Below, in pieces: positions 5,562 through 6,557 of a stretch of DNA of 6,557 bases. The stretch covers positions 1 to 6,557 of the forward strand of contig JBJOQE010000055.1 in the NCBI GenBank assembly GCA_046050105.1, in the 5' to 3' direction. This stretch comes from JAYQPD01 sp046050105 (lineage in GTDB: Bacteria > Patescibacteriota > Minisyncoccia > Phycocordibacterales > UBA918). Within the stretch, counting starts at the first letter, position 1; each line of letters begins with the position of its first letter. The notes beneath the pieces were generated by a model that was given only the letters and a program-made list of their open reading frames with translations, was not told the DNA's origin and did not search any database. A program made the translations under genes and the position numbers.

Positions 5562-6527
5562 CTATCCGTGCATGTCTTTATTATACCCCCCTGCAACAGT
5601 GAGGTCTGCCTTGATGGTTGCGTGAGGTTCATAGTTGCCAAGTGTAACGTGCTCAGGGCGGAAGGTATCGAGTGACGTAAACGCATCGCTTAATGTAACC
5701 GTAGGAAATGCCTTTGGTTCACGGGCAAGTTGTTCCTTCGCCTGCTCGAGGTGGTTTTCATAGATGTGCACGTCACCAAAGGTATGAATGAATTCACCTG
5801 GCTCTCGCCCAAGTATTTTAGCAATCACCATGGTAAGAAGCGCATAGCTCCCTATATTGAAGGGCACACCGAGGAAGATATCTGCGGAGCGCTGGTAAAG
5901 CTGGAGGCATACTCTCCCCTCTTTAATATTCACCTGGTACATGTTGTGGCAAATAGGAAAGCGGCATGCTTTGCCAGGTGCTGCCATGGCATAGAGATGT
6001 TCGGGATTCCACGACGATACGAGTGTGTTGTGTGCATCAGGGTCTTTTCGGAGCTCCTCAATAACCCATGAAAGTTGGTCGACCGTACGACCATCAGCTG
6101 CTTCCCAGCGTCGCCAGAGCTCACCATAGATATGGGGGAGTTCCCCGTGCGCCGCAGCAAAATCTGCGTCAGTGGCTATCTTCGCGATAAATGCATCCTT
6201 ATTGAGTGCCTCGCCTCCTTCTTTTTCTATCTTCTCTGTATAAATCTTATAGGGATAGTCGTCCCAAATATGCACCTTGTTATCGACAAGGTATTTTATG
6301 TTTGATTGTCCCGAAAGAAACCAATAGAGCTCATGAAGAACTCCCTGCCAATACACTCGTTTGGTGGTAAGAAGCGGCAATCCTTCACGCAGGTCGTACC
6401 GCATTTGTTTGCCAAAGAGACTGTATGTGGCGACGCCAGTACCTTTGTCTACCTGTTTGTCTCCATGCACAATCAACTCGCGCATCAGGTCGAGATACTG
6501 GTACTCAGAATGACGTTTTTCGCTCAT
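5562..6527 (-). CDS. thyA: Thymidylate synthase
   Basis: Methylates dUMP to dTMP using methylene-tetrahydrofolate, releasing dihydrofolate; cytoplasmic dimer. It has 321 residues against 264 in E. coli. Catalytic Cys193 lies in FPICHNMYQV. Also present are LPLLTTKR (50-57), HELYWFLSG (65-73) with the conserved Glu66, Trp88 in HIWDDY, YGELWRRW (134-141), YQRSADIFLGVPFN (211-224) with Arg213, Asp216 and Asn224, and HTFGDVHIYENH (248-259) with His254 and Tyr256. Insertions relative to E. coli are about 32 residues after Trp88 (91-128) and about 7 before the catalytic Cys (PGKACR). The C-terminus runs about 10 residues beyond the usual end. By eye alignment, three of the four phosphate-binding arginines are replaced (Gly29, His166, Asn167), while Arg213 remains. 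The ATG at 6527 gives a family-like N-terminus (EYQYLDLMRELI) but has no SD site. It lies upstream of glyA on the same strand. The 30 bases to its right show no supported feature. Confidence 0.97.
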   Translation of the reverse strand: MSEKRHSEYQYLDLMRELIVHGDKQVDKGTGVATYSLFGKQMRYDLREGLPLLTTKRVYWQGVLHELYWFLSGQSNIKYLVDNKVHIWDDYPYKIYTEKIEKEGGEALNKDAFIAKIATDADFAAAHGELPHIYGELWRRWEAADGRTVDQLSWVIEELRKDPDAHNTLVSSWNPEHLYAMAAPGKACRFPICHNMYQVNIKEGRVCLQLYQRSADIFLGVPFNIGSYALLTMVIAKILGREPGEFIHTFGDVHIYENHLEQAKEQLAREPKAFPTVTLSDAFTSLDTFRPEHVTLGNYEPHATIKADLTVAGGYNKDMHG

Positions 6528-6557
6528 ACAGAAAGTGACTTAGCGCTTCTTCCGTGT

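Noticed and set aside
6540..6557. Possible C-terminal end of an upstream minus-strand gene, reading TRKKR then TAA, 12 bases before thyA
   Set aside because: Five codons are too few to support a gene, although the basic tail and spacing are plausible; sequence beyond 6557 is needed.

Overview
The six complete protein genes, one gene fragment and short intergenic gaps point to a small, densely packed bacterial genome of about 50% GC. The best guess is a candidate phyla radiation (Patescibacteria), probably Parcubacteria-like lineage. The reasons are the ArgS signature DPNPFKELHIGHL, a multi-pass DUF2914 protein, a thymidylate synthase with the PYKIYTEK-type insertion, weak or absent Shine-Dalgarno (SD) sites at most genes, and gaps of 0 to about 165 bp. 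This placement is inference from remembered family features, not from a search. UGA acts as a normal stop here (tmk and glyA end in it at family-typical lengths), which argues against the UGA-glycine lineages.

Layout from left to right: the 5' part of argS (minus, cut by the window edge); a seven-helix membrane protein with a C-terminal DUF2914 domain (minus); thymidylate kinase tmk (minus); then, divergent from tmk across only 25 bp, a membrane-anchored L,D-transpeptidase (plus), followed by a small three-helix membrane protein with its own probable promoter (plus). The small gene ends exactly where glyA (minus) ends, with no base between the stop codons. A 138-bp gap holding a large nested palindrome separates glyA from thyA (minus), which runs to the right edge.

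Functionally, three genes belong to thymidylate supply. GlyA makes methylene-tetrahydrofolate from serine, ThyA uses it to methylate dUMP, and Tmk phosphorylates the dTMP. Dihydrofolate reductase, which would close the cycle, is not in the window. The plus-strand pair concerns the cell envelope, and argS is for translation.

The most notable non-gene signals are: a strong plus-strand intrinsic terminator buried antisense inside the glyA coding end; the nested inverted repeat just ahead of the glyA start; an inverted repeat centred on the probable -10 box of the small membrane gene; and the apparent loss of three of the four classical phosphate-binding arginines in ThyA. No mobile element, CRISPR array, RNA gene or clearly new multi-gene system is visible.
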